NCBI RefSeq assembly: GCF_002086795.1
Contig: NZ_MVIM01000007.1
Location: 186,001-250,000, forward strand
Source: Mycolicibacterium tusciae
Lineage (GTDB): Bacteria > Actinomycetota > Actinomycetes > Mycobacteriales > Mycobacteriaceae
Direction: 5' to 3'
Length of the DNA: 64,000 nucleotides
Part shown: in pieces, positions 17,386-24,388 of the stretch
Position numbering within the stretch: position 1 is the stretch's first letter
How the letters are laid out: every line of letters starts with the position of its first letter
Notes under the pieces: model-generated
What the model was told of the DNA's origin: nothing
Seen by the model: only the letters and a program-made list of their open reading frames with translations
Databases searched by the model: none
Translations under genes and position numbers: made by a program

Positions 17386-18248
17386 GCCGCCACCTCCGGA
17401 TCCTTGATGCTCTCGACGACACGCGCGAAGCCGTCGCTGCCGTGACCCGCATCGATCTGCCGATGAATGAGGCGCTGCACCACATCGACCAGTTCGGTGC
17501 TGATGCCCTGTGCACGGCTGGCTGCCACGATGTCGCTGATGTCAGAGAACTCGAGGCTCTGCTGGCCGGGCACCGAATAGTCCCCGCCATCGATGACGTC
17601 GGCGTACTCGGCGATCGCAGGCACCACCGCGTGCAGCCAGTCCACGGCCCTGGCCGCGAACTCCTTGGCCGGCACACCCGCTGCGCCGACCATCGCCGCG
17701 CCGTGAAAGAACCCCGCGAACATGGCGTACATCGACGACAGCAGAGCCAGGTCGTACAGCGACGCCGTCCCCGCGTCGTCGCCGAAATATTCGGCGGTAC
17801 CCCAGGATTCGAAGATCGCGCGGTATTCCTGGTAAAGCCGTCGCGAGCCGCTGTAGAGAACTCCGGCCACGGGCGTGCCGATCATCTCGGGGGTGGCCAT
17901 GACGCCGCCGTCGAGGTAGTCGGCGCCGATCGCGGCGGACCATCGGGCGAGTTCGCGGGCGCCGTCGGGGGACGTGGTGGTCAGGTTGAGGATGGCTTTT
18001 CCGGTGAGTCGATCGGCAAGCGGATCGAGCACCTCGTGCACCGACGCGTGGTCGAAAAGGCACACCACGATCAGGTCGGCGTCGGTGGCGGCAGCTGGTG
18101 TGTCCGCGGCGACGGCGCCGGCGTCGACCAGTGGCGCGGTCCTGGTGGCGGTGCGATTCCACACGATCGTCGGATGGCCCGTGCGGAGGACGGCGCCGGC
18201 CAGTGCCGAGCCCATCTCCCCTAGACCCAGAAAGCTCACGGTTGTCAT
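17382..18248 (-). CDS. Imine-reductase-like NAD(P)-dependent oxidoreductase (copy 2)
   Basis: ATG 18248 (MTTVSFLGLGEMG) gives 288 aa; the frame extends upstream to 18314, but that part has no domain and covers the operator. The dinucleotide motif is FLGLGEMGSAL, the cofactor loop WNRTATR, and the proton-donor candidate D166 (LYDLALL). It is clearly homologous to copy 1 along its whole length yet diverged, so the pair is an old tandem duplication or a two-subunit system. It is first in the run and divergent from the HxlR gene, whose product probably controls it. Confidence 0.82.
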   Translation of the reverse strand: MTTVSFLGLGEMGSALAGAVLRTGHPTIVWNRTATRTAPLVDAGAVAADTPAAATDADLIVVCLFDHASVHEVLDPLADRLTGKAILNLTTTSPDGARELARWSAAIGADYLDGGVMATPEMIGTPVAGVLYSGSRRLYQEYRAIFESWGTAEYFGDDAGTASLYDLALLSSMYAMFAGFFHGAAMVGAAGVPAKEFAARAVDWLHAVVPAIAEYADVIDGGDYSVPGQQSLEFSDISDIVAASRAQGISTELVDVVQRLIHRQIDAGHGSDGFARVVESIKDPEVAA

Positions 18249-18282
18249 GGCATCATCGTTGCCGTGACGCACACTTTCCGAC

Positions 18283-18309
18283 AAGTACCCACTAAAAAGT
18301 GGGATACTT
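18283..18309. promoter_or_regulatory. Inverted repeat, candidate HxlR operator
   Basis: The left arm AAGTACCCACT (18283-18293) and right arm AGTGGGATACTT (18298-18309) are inverted copies around AAAA, with one extra A in the right arm. The repeat lies between the divergent starts at 18248 and 18338, where an HxlR dimer would be expected to bind and control both transcripts. HxlR/DUF24 regulators commonly bind an AGTA/GTA-type palindrome next to their own gene. Confidence 0.65.
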
Positions 18310-18337
18310 ACCATTTTGAAACCATTGGGGGTGACCT

Positions 18338-18676
18338 GTGGCTTCGCTAGGCAAGTTCACCTGCGGGCTGGACGCCGCGATGGCGGTGGTCGACGGAAAG
18401 TGGAAGCCGCTGATCCTGTGGGAACTCCAGGAGGGGCCCAAACGGTTCAATGCGCTGCATCGAAGCCTGCCCGGCATCTCCCAGAAGATGCTGACCCAAC
18501 ACCTCAAGGAGTTGCAGCGCCACGGCGTCGTGCACCGCGAGAGCTATCACGAAGTGCCGCCCCGAGTGGAGTACTCGATGACCCCGGCCGGCGAGGAATT
18601 GCTGGAAGCACTTGGACCGCTTGGCGATTGGGCCACCAAGCACATCAAGCTGATCTGCGCCGCCGAAGCGGGCTGA
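18338..18676 (+). CDS. HxlR family transcriptional regulator
   Basis: This 112-aa winged-helix protein has the HxlR hallmark layout: a conserved early cysteine (FTCGLDAAM), GKWKPLILWEL, FNALHRSLPGISQKMLTQHL for the recognition region, and the wing RVEYSMTPAGEEL. Many HxlR proteins sense aldehydes, quinones or oxidants through that cysteine. GTG 18338 is the start. It is divergent from the imine-reductase/SDR/sulfatase run and separated from it by a 90-bp region with an inverted repeat, so it is the probable local regulator. Confidence 0.9.
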   Translation: MASLGKFTCGLDAAMAVVDGKWKPLILWELQEGPKRFNALHRSLPGISQKMLTQHLKELQRHGVVHRESYHEVPPRVEYSMTPAGEELLEALGPLGDWATKHIKLICAAEAG

Positions 18677-18677
18677 G

Positions 18678-19091
18678 TCAGCTGTCCTGTTCGGCCAGCC
18701 ACCGTTCGCGGCGCCGTTTCGATGCCCGCGACAGCCAGGCATCCTGGATCAGCTCGGTGAGTTCAGCCCTGCCGATCGACGATAACCTGCTGGCGCGCAC
18801 CAGAACCGAAAGATGGCCGTCGAAACGGTCCGTGGTGAAGAACGGTGAGTCCGGGTCCTGGATGAGCGCCAGCTTGTCGGCTTCCGACTCGACCCAGATC
18901 ATCACGACGTCGGTATACCGCTCACCGGTGTCGGGATCTTCGGCGTCGGGCTGAGGCGTGCGGAAGAACACGAACGACTTGCCGCCCACCTGGTAGATCG
19001 GGTTGCCTTTGGGGCCTTCGAGGCGATTTGTGTGCGGCATCGAGGCGGCGATCTCGTGCACGTCGGCGACGCGTGCGGGGCGGTCACGCAT
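18678..19091 (-). CDS. MmcQ/YjbR family protein
   Basis: The start chosen is ATG 19091, eight bases inside the end of the metallophosphoesterase gene, giving 137 aa. A nine-codon upstream extension lacks family features. The MmcQ/YjbR fold is supported by NPIYQVGGKSFVFFR, the MIWVESEADKLAL segment, FFTTDRFDGHLSVLVRA and a C-terminal helix rich in Arg. Proteins of this family have a DNA-binding-like fold but no firmly established role. It is probably cotranscribed with the phosphoesterase. Confidence 0.8.
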   Translation of the reverse strand: MRDRPARVADVHEIAASMPHTNRLEGPKGNPIYQVGGKSFVFFRTPQPDAEDPDTGERYTDVVMIWVESEADKLALIQDPDSPFFTTDRFDGHLSVLVRASRLSSIGRAELTELIQDAWLSRASKRRRERWLAEQDS

Positions 19092-19587
19092 GGCGCTCCA
19101 GCCGGTGCAGCACGACATCGGAGAGGGTGCCGTCGCGCGCGGTCGCGGTCATGTACGTGCAGAATTCCTGGCGCCTGCGATCGGTCGGCGAGCCCGGATT
19201 GAGCAGTCGCAGGCCGGTTTTCGCAGTCGCGTCCCACGGGATGTGGCTGTGCCCGAAGACCAGCACATCGGTGTCGGGATACAGCTTGGCCATCCGCGCC
19301 TCGCGGCCGCTGGCCGCCCCGGTCTCATGTGTGACGGTGAAGCGCACACCTTCGAGCGTGACATCCGCACGTTCGGGAAGCCGGATCCGCAACTCGGCGC
19401 CGTCGTTGTTGCCCCAACAGGCGATCAACCGCTGGGAGCGAGCTTCGAGTGTGTCGAGCAGGGACGGCTCCACCCAGTCACCGGCGTGCATCACCACGTC
19501 GGCTTGCGCGACTTCGTCCCACACCCGCACGGGTAGGTCGCGGGCGCGCTTGGGAACGTGGGTATCGGCGATGAGCAGAAGCCGCAC
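19084..19587 (-). CDS. Metallophosphoesterase, YfcE/MJ0936 type
   Basis: The 167-aa single-domain calcineurin-like phosphoesterase has the metal ligands DTH (LLIADTHVP), HAGD, GNND and GHSH (LVFGHSHIPWD). This small form hydrolyses phosphodiesters in vitro, and its cellular substrate is generally unknown. It starts at ATG 19587 and overlaps the following MmcQ/YjbR gene by 8 bp. Upstream of it the base composition drops and a gene-poor island begins. Confidence 0.88.
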   Translation of the reverse strand: MRLLLIADTHVPKRARDLPVRVWDEVAQADVVMHAGDWVEPSLLDTLEARSQRLIACWGNNDGAELRIRLPERADVTLEGVRFTVTHETGAASGREARMAKLYPDTDVLVFGHSHIPWDATAKTGLRLLNPGSPTDRRRQEFCTYMTATARDGTLSDVVLHRLERHA

Positions 19588-20086
19588 CGCCCCAATCTAG
19601 CGGCCCGACCGCGGCTGCCATCCGGGCGGCATCGGCCAACCGAACAGGAGGACGTGCCGGCGCCACCGACCGCCTGAGCCATCACCTCGAAGAATCACAC
19701 GACGACTTCGTAAACCACGTCCCTGGACTTGACCTCGATTGAAGACGCCGCGCAGTGATCAACCTTAATCTCGTCGATAGAGGCCCGCACGAACGACCAT
19801 CCGGACCAGCGTAGTAGCCATCCAGCGGACGTACCGCCTCCAGCGACCAAGCAAGGTGGAACAACTTGCCTTTAATCGCATATGGTCTGGCCCAGCTCGC
19901 CCCGCGCGCCCCATTTCCGACGCTTTGTAACGATCTGCGCAGCGAAAAGTCGTAATGCTGGGGCGCTCTGTGCGCACCCGCATTTGCGACCTTTCGCATA
20001 TTGTGCGACGTGTCGTCGGAAACGCTTCGTTTCGCATCTCACGCTATGCGAACGACACGGATCTTAATAAGATACTATCCGAGGTG
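19588..20086. other. Gene-poor, lower-GC stretch at the island edge
   Basis: No reading frame of more than about 105 codons has protein-like features. GC falls progressively after about 19700 compared with the phosphoesterase. This is the upstream region of the methyltransferase at 20087 and the boundary between typical mycobacterial sequence and a likely acquired segment. No integrase, att repeat or terminator was recognised. Confidence 0.5.
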
Positions 20087-20686
20087 ATGAAGCTGAAAGC
20101 CGTGCAAGAAATATATTTGCGCTATGCGAAAGTCTATGACCGCGAACTGCGCGATGACATGAAATACACGGCCTATTTAGAAGTCCCACAAATGGTCATC
20201 GACGCGGTCGGGCCTAGACAAGGCAACGTTCTAGATCTGGGCTGCGGTACCGGCCTCAGTTCGAGGCTCTTTTTGGACAAGGGTTGGCGCGTCACCGGCA
20301 TTGAAGGCACCGGAGAAATGGCTCGCAAGGCGCGAAGATTGCCTTTTACGACAATTATTCAGCAGGATTTAGAGTCATCCTGGCGGGTTGCGGATAACTC
20401 GTTTGACGCGATCGTCATGATCGGCGTAATGGAATACCTTACCCGCCCTGACAGAGTCTTTCGTCAGGCACACAGAAAACTTGTCCAAGGTGGGTTGATG
20501 GGCGTGACGGTACCCAACAAGAATAAGGCTTGTACGGCAGCAGGGCTCAAATCATATTTCAAGCGAGAAATCGCGCCGGTGTTGTTAAAGTCAGGCTTCA
20601 AAATCGAGCGCTGCCGAAAGACGTTGGGTTTCGAGGATGCCGGTGAAAAGGTGCTCTATTGGAACTTTCTGCTGCGAAAGCGCTAA
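20087..20686 (+). CDS. Class I SAM-dependent methyltransferase (horizontally acquired?)
   Basis: ATG 20087 gives 199 aa; a GTG one codon earlier or the ATG at 19955 are alternatives, but only the part after 20087 resembles a methyltransferase. Motif I is NVLDLGCGTGLSSRLFL, followed by VTGIEGTGEMARKAR, DNSFDAIVMIGVMEYL (motif IV region) and GGLMGVTVPNKNKA. The fold is that of UbiE/Methyltransf_11-type enzymes acting on small molecules. Codon use is visibly more AT-rich (AAA, ATT, TTA codons) than neighbouring genes. It has no operon partner, and the methyl acceptor cannot be inferred. Confidence 0.75.
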   Translation: MKLKAVQEIYLRYAKVYDRELRDDMKYTAYLEVPQMVIDAVGPRQGNVLDLGCGTGLSSRLFLDKGWRVTGIEGTGEMARKARRLPFTTIIQQDLESSWRVADNSFDAIVMIGVMEYLTRPDRVFRQAHRKLVQGGLMGVTVPNKNKACTAAGLKSYFKREIAPVLLKSGFKIERCRKTLGFEDAGEKVLYWNFLLRKR

Positions 20687-20845
20687 AGTCCCTTGACTAC
20701 CGTCGGCAGCCAGCCGAAATGCACCCGCGGTCGAGCTTGGCCAGCAGCCGATCAAATTGAGCTACCGGTTCTTGCGCTAGGTCAGTCCAATGATTTTCAC
20801 GTCGTAATCTCATACCGATGCAGCTTCGTACCGAGGCGTGGCCGG

Positions 20846-21340
20846 CTACCGTCGGTCCCTCTTGGCTTGGCGCCGCGCGCCTGCTGCAAGGGTGGACGCT
20901 TCGCGCTTTTTCCTGCCGGGATTCCTCCGGGTGGTATCGACGCGGCGCCCATTGGAGCCCAGCTCACTACTACTATGAGCGCTCTCACTCAAGGAGGGTG
21001 CAACGGTGCGAGCGAGGGCCAATCGTTGTTGTTTGAGCTCGCGTGCACTTTGGCGCGCCGCTGACGCTAACTGACGGCTCACTCTACTGAGAGCGTCCTC
21101 GAACAGTTCGGCCTTGGCTGCGTTTCGAGTGTTCGCCGCTTTGCCAGATCCGCGGCCTCGCTTCTGCCCGACCTTCACTGCGCCGGCCCGGCGGTACAAC
21201 TTCACATACTTGTTGCGGGCGCGTCGAATCCGGGTGTGCAGTGCGATCAGTTGGTCCTCGTCGAGGTCCGCCGTCTCTGACTTTCTGGTCTCGCGCACCA
21301 GGACATACTCGTCTTCGGAGAGGGAGTTCACTATCTTCAC
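20846..21340 (-). CDS. Basic hypothetical protein, function unknown
   Basis: From GTG 21340 (preceded by GGAGG four bases upstream) the product is 164 aa and strongly basic. It begins VKIVNSLSEDEYVLVRETRK, continues with DLDEDQLIALHTRIRRARNKYVKLYRRAG and a coiled, Ala/Arg-rich helix, and ends in a Lys/Arg-rich tail (RKKREASTLAAGARRQAK). The pattern suggests a helical nucleic-acid- or membrane-surface-binding protein, but no named domain is recognised. The start overlaps the stop of the small membrane ORF at 21337 (GTGA), implying coupling. The amino-acid pattern, including alternating charges, looks like a real protein. Confidence 0.6.
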   Translation of the reverse strand: MKIVNSLSEDEYVLVRETRKSETADLDEDQLIALHTRIRRARNKYVKLYRRAGAVKVGQKRGRGSGKAANTRNAAKAELFEDALSRVSRQLASAARQSARELKQQRLALARTVAPSLSESAHSSSELGSNGRRVDTTRRNPGRKKREASTLAAGARRQAKRDRR

Positions 21341-21594
21341 GGCGCCTCCGATCCATGGTGATGGCACCACACCAAGTGCGCTCGAGTGAGAGCTACCTCA
21401 CCGCGGGCACGCGACAGGCGAGCTTGGCACACGATGGCCAGGACTCTAACCCAACACTGCTGGAATTCAAGGACGTTCCGCGGCACCGTCACAAAAATGA
21501 CGAATGCGTGAATAAATCGGCCACCCCCAAGGTACGCGATGAAAGCGAAAATGATGATCGCAGACCACAGAAAATGCCAAAACGTATCCCACAT
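21337..21594 (-). CDS. Small membrane ORF, possibly truncated SHOCT-like protein
   Basis: ATG 21594 has a good ribosome binding site (AGGGAG, eight bases upstream). The first 22 residues (MWDTFWHFLWSAIIIFAFIA) resemble the N-terminal membrane segment of small mycobacterial membrane proteins that carry a PLDc_N or SHOCT domain. After that the 85-aa frame diverges, with a second hydrophobic patch (AFVIFVTV) but no SHOCT motif. It may therefore be a decayed or recombined remnant. The stop overlaps the GTG start of the next gene, which supports translation. The SHOCT assignment rests on pattern memory only. Confidence 0.45.
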   Translation of the reverse strand: MWDTFWHFLWSAIIIFAFIAYLGGGRFIHAFVIFVTVPRNVLEFQQCWVRVLAIVCQARLSRARGEVALTRAHLVWCHHHGSEAP

Positions 21595-21641
21595 GGCGAC
21601 TGCTCCCTAACTGACTGATATCGCGGACATCGCAGTTGCAG

Positions 21642-22472
21642 TCACGGTGAAACTAGCCGGAGATTTTCGGCGACGTGGGGTTTCAACGACACGAAAGGTG
21701 CTGCGCCGGCGAGGAACTCCGCACGCAAGCTGCGGTGAAACGGCTCGATCTTGCCCGTCGTGGTCGGACTTCTGGGCACGGTCAGCAGGTGCTCGATGCC
21801 GTGCTCTCGGCGGATCGCGTCGAACAACACCTCCACCGGGGGATCGAAAAACCGGCCGGTGAACACCTTGCCGTTTCGGTCAAGGTCTGCTCAGGGGCAC
21901 CGTAGCGGGCTATCGCGGCGCGCAGCCCCTCGCAGACCGCCCGGGTACGTTCCCGGCTCATCAGCCGGGCGCACACACACATCCGGGAGTGGTCATCGAT
22001 CCCGGTCAAGGCCCTGGCACTGGTGCCATCGGCCAGCGCGAACCCGCCCACCACATCCATCTGCCACAGCTCCATCGGCGCGGCGCGTTCCCACCGTTTC
22101 CACTTGCGCGAGCGCCGATCCCGCCGATGCGGATCAATCAACTGCGCACGCACCAACGCACGATAGGCCGCCGAATCCGAGGGCTCCGGGCACACTCCGC
22201 GTCTAGCCAGTTTGAACACCAACCGACGTGGGCCCCAATACGGGCGCGAGCGCCGCAACTCCAGCAGGCCGGCTTCCACCTGGGCTGGCATTCGATGCGG
22301 ACAACTCACCAGCCGATGCGACCGATCCAACAGCCCCTCAAGACCCTCGGCCTCATAGCGGGCCAACCACGAGTGCAGCGTCTGACGCGACACCCCTACC
22401 TTCGAAGCGACCTGCGAAATCGACAACCCATCACTGAACCGCCAACACGGCCTGATACCGCTGCTCAGCCAC
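21642..22472 (-). pseudogene. IS481-type transposase, frameshifted and truncated
   Basis: The ancestral frame begins with VAEQRYQAVLAV at GTG 22472. A frameshift near 22431-22440 puts a TGA after it; the continuation ISQVASKVGVSRQTLHSWL is the helix-turn-helix in the next frame. The DDE domain follows (MELWQMDVVGGFALADG ... ALTGIDDHSR). A single-base deletion near 21873-21877 breaks the motif that should read LTDNGKVFTGRFF; the last part (GIEHLLTVPRSPTTTGKIE) is in another frame. Homology stops after SLRAEFLAGAAPFVSL, so the C-terminal third is missing. Confidence 0.85.
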
Positions 22473-22495
22473 GCTCAACTCCCTCAGCCAGGGAG

Positions 22496-22583
22496 TGTCA
22501 AGGATCAGCCGAAGTAGATGTAAACCATCAGCCGAAACACTGTCGCCCATCAGCCGAAGCCATAACGTCAAGCATCACCCGAC
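22496..22583. repeat. Four subterminal repeats of the IS end
   Basis: Four 18-bp copies related to TGTNNNNCATCAGCCGAA start at 22496, 22519, 22541 and 22566, spaced 23, 22 and 25 bp. The first three share ATCAGCCGAA exactly; the last is CGTCAAGCATCACCCGAC. Spacing close to two helical turns would place all copies on one DNA face. They probably form the transposase-binding end of the element, with the outermost copy as terminal inverted repeat. Confidence 0.7.
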
Positions 22584-22599
22584 GTCATACCCTCTGAAG

Positions 22600-22672
22600 T
22601 GCGCCCGAAGAGATTCGAACTCCCAACCTTCTGATCCGTAGTCAGATGCTCTATCCGTTGAGCTACGGGCGC
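22600..22672 (-). tRNA. tRNA-Arg (anticodon ACG)
   Basis: The minus strand gives acceptor GCGCCCG (22672-22666) pairing with CGGGCGC, D-arm AGCTCAACGGATAGAGC, anticodon loop CTACGGA (anticodon ACG), and T-loop GTTCGAATC. The discriminator base is A and no CCA is encoded, unlike the serine tRNAs in this window. The wobble A34 is the substrate of TadA, encoded at 4591-5040. Its 3' end faces the decayed IS. Confidence 0.95.
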
Positions 22673-22688
22673 ATGCATATTCAGTTGT

Positions 22689-22780
22689 TGGCGGAGGCGA
22701 GAGGATTTGAACCTCCGGCCCGGTTTAAGCCGGGCAACTCATTAGCAGTGAGTCCCATTCGGCCGCTCTGGCACGCCTCC
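22689..22780 (-). tRNA. tRNA-Ser (anticodon GCT)
   Basis: The acceptor stem GGAGGCG (22780-22774) pairs with CGCCTCC, followed by discriminator G and an encoded CCA (22691-22689). The anticodon loop CTGCTAA gives GCT, reading AGC/AGU. A long variable arm (GCCCGGCTTAAACCGGGC region) marks class II. It is 16 bp upstream of tRNA-Arg on the same strand, so the two are probably one transcript. Confidence 0.95.
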
Positions 22781-22874
22781 CGACGTTTACCGCCGATCCG
22801 ACAGAGTACACAGGCCCGACGGCACCAAGCAAAGCAGATCAAGGGCGCACTGGGCGTCCCCATAAACTGATCGC

Positions 22875-23930
22875 GTGACCGCCCGTCTGCGACCCGAGCT
22901 TGCCGATCTACCGGCCTATACCCCTGGTAAGACCGTCCCGGGCGCGATCAAGATCGCGAGCAACGAGACGGCGCACGGCCCCCTGCCCAGCGTGCGGGCC
23001 GCGATCGAGAAGGCGACCGACAACATCAACCGGTACCCCGACAACGGCTACGTCGAGCTCCGCGAGCACCTGGCCAAGCACGTCAACTTCTCGCCGGAAC
23101 ACATCTCCGTCGGCTGCGGGTCTGTGAGCCTGTGCCAGCAGCTGATCCAGATCACCTCCACCGTGGGCGACGAAGTGCTGTTCGGCTGGCGCAGCTTCGA
23201 GATCTACCCGCTGCAGGTCCGCACGGCCGGCGCCACCGCCGTGCAGGTGCCGCTGACCGACCACACCTACGACCTCGACGCGATGCTGGCCGCGATCACC
23301 GACCGCACCCGGCTGATCTTCGTGTGCAACCCGAACAACCCCACCAGCACCGTCGTCGACCCCGAGAAACTGGCCAGGTTTGTCGAAGCCGTGCCGTCGG
23401 ACATTCTCATCGCCATCGACGAGGCCTACGTCGAATACATCCGCGACGGTCTGCTGCCGGACAGCTTGGGGCTGGTGCGCGCCCACCGCAATGTCGTTGT
23501 GCTGCGGACGTTCTCGAAGGCCTACGGGCTGGCCGGGTTGCGCATCGGCTATGCCGTCGCCGACCCCGACGTCATCACCGCGCTCGGCAAGGTCTACGTC
23601 CCGTTCACCGCGACCAGCGTCTCGCAGGCCGCGGCCATCGCATGTCTGGACGCCGCCGACGAGCTGCTGGCCCGCACCGATACCGTCGTCGCCGAACGCA
23701 TCCGCGTGACGGCAGCGCTGTGCGACGCCGGCTACACCGTGCCGCCGTCGCAGGCCAACTTCGTCTGGCTGCCGCTGCCCGGCCGCGCACAGGAGTACGC
23801 CCGCGCCGCCGCCGACAGCCGGATCATCGTGCGGCCCTACGGTGACGACGGCGTGCGTGTCACCGTCGCCGCACAGCACGAGAACGACATGTTCCTGGAG
23901 TTCGCCCGCAGCTGGATCGGAGAAGCATGA
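22875..23930 (+). CDS. hisC2: Histidinol-phosphate/aromatic aminotransferase HisC2 (Pat)
   Basis: The 351-aa fold-type I PLP enzyme has K215 as Schiff-base lysine (RTFSKAYGLAGLRIGY), D182 and Y185 of IAIDEAYVEY, and N155 of CNPNNPTS. The mycobacterial orthologue at this locus is known as HisC2 or Pat and acts on aromatic keto acids, so a role in phenylalanine/tyrosine transamination with TyrA is plausible beside histidinol phosphate. GTG 22875 is the start. The stop overlaps the ATG of the DUF4334 gene (ATGA). Confidence 0.92.
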   Translation: MTARLRPELADLPAYTPGKTVPGAIKIASNETAHGPLPSVRAAIEKATDNINRYPDNGYVELREHLAKHVNFSPEHISVGCGSVSLCQQLIQITSTVGDEVLFGWRSFEIYPLQVRTAGATAVQVPLTDHTYDLDAMLAAITDRTRLIFVCNPNNPTSTVVDPEKLARFVEAVPSDILIAIDEAYVEYIRDGLLPDSLGLVRAHRNVVVLRTFSKAYGLAGLRIGYAVADPDVITALGKVYVPFTATSVSQAAAIACLDAADELLARTDTVVAERIRVTAALCDAGYTVPPSQANFVWLPLPGRAQEYARAAADSRIIVRPYGDDGVRVTVAAQHENDMFLEFARSWIGEA

Positions 23931-24388
23931 GCGCGGCACGTAAGAAGTTCACCGAGTTCACCGAACGCACGGATCGGATCTCCGATGCCGAACTCGACGA
24001 GTTTTGGGCCACGCTGGCACCGGCGACCATCGACTTCATGATCGGCGAGTGGGCGGGCGGAGAGTTCGACACCGGTCACCGCGCCAACGGGTTCATGAAG
24101 CGCCTGAACTGGTTCGGCAAGACGTTCGTGTCGGCGACCGACGCCAAGCCGCTGGTGTGCCTGGACGCCGACGGAAACAAGTTCTCCAACACCGAGGCGA
24201 TGAACGGCGAGGCCAGCCTCTGGATGGAGGAGTTCCGCGGCGAAATCGTCGCCTCGATGGTTTACGACGGCAGGCCGGTGCACGACCACTTCAAGGTCGT
24301 CGACGACAACGCCGTCATGGGGATCATGAACGGCAAGGTCGCCCTTGACGGAGACAAGTATTTGTACTTCTACCTGGAGCGTGTCTAG
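23927..24388 (+). CDS. GXWXG/DUF4334 family protein
   Basis: The 153-aa protein shows the N-terminal GEWAGGEFDTGH segment (GXWXG motif) at about residue 40 and a C-terminal DUF4334 half (WMEEFRGEIVASMVYDGRPVHDHFKVVDD ends with MNGK). These domains are seen mostly in actinobacteria, and no activity is established. Its start overlaps the hisC2 stop, so the two are coupled, yet a shared pathway is only an inference. Its 3' end overlaps the convergent DinB-like gene by four bases. Confidence 0.85.
   Translation: MSAARKKFTEFTERTDRISDAELDEFWATLAPATIDFMIGEWAGGEFDTGHRANGFMKRLNWFGKTFVSATDAKPLVCLDADGNKFSNTEAMNGEASLWMEEFRGEIVASMVYDGRPVHDHFKVVDDNAVMGIMNGKVALDGDKYLYFYLERV

Larger units (their letters stand above)
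21642..22583 (-). mobile_element. Decayed IS481-family insertion sequence
   Basis: The segment holds a broken transposase gene on the minus strand and, beyond its 5' end, a set of four subterminal repeats at 22496-22583. The opposite end has lost recognisable homology near 21690, with no matching inverted repeat, so the element is truncated there. It lies between the two unknown coupled genes and tRNA-Arg, inside the lower-GC island. It cannot be autonomous. Confidence 0.8.

Noticed and set aside
19682..19999. Minus-strand frame of 105 codons in the island
   Set aside because: No start context, no domain, and composition of chance frames; kept as intergenic.
22496..22583. Possible CRISPR-like array
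   Set aside because: The repeats are only about 18 bp with 4-8 bp spacers, and they belong to the IS end; no cas gene is present.
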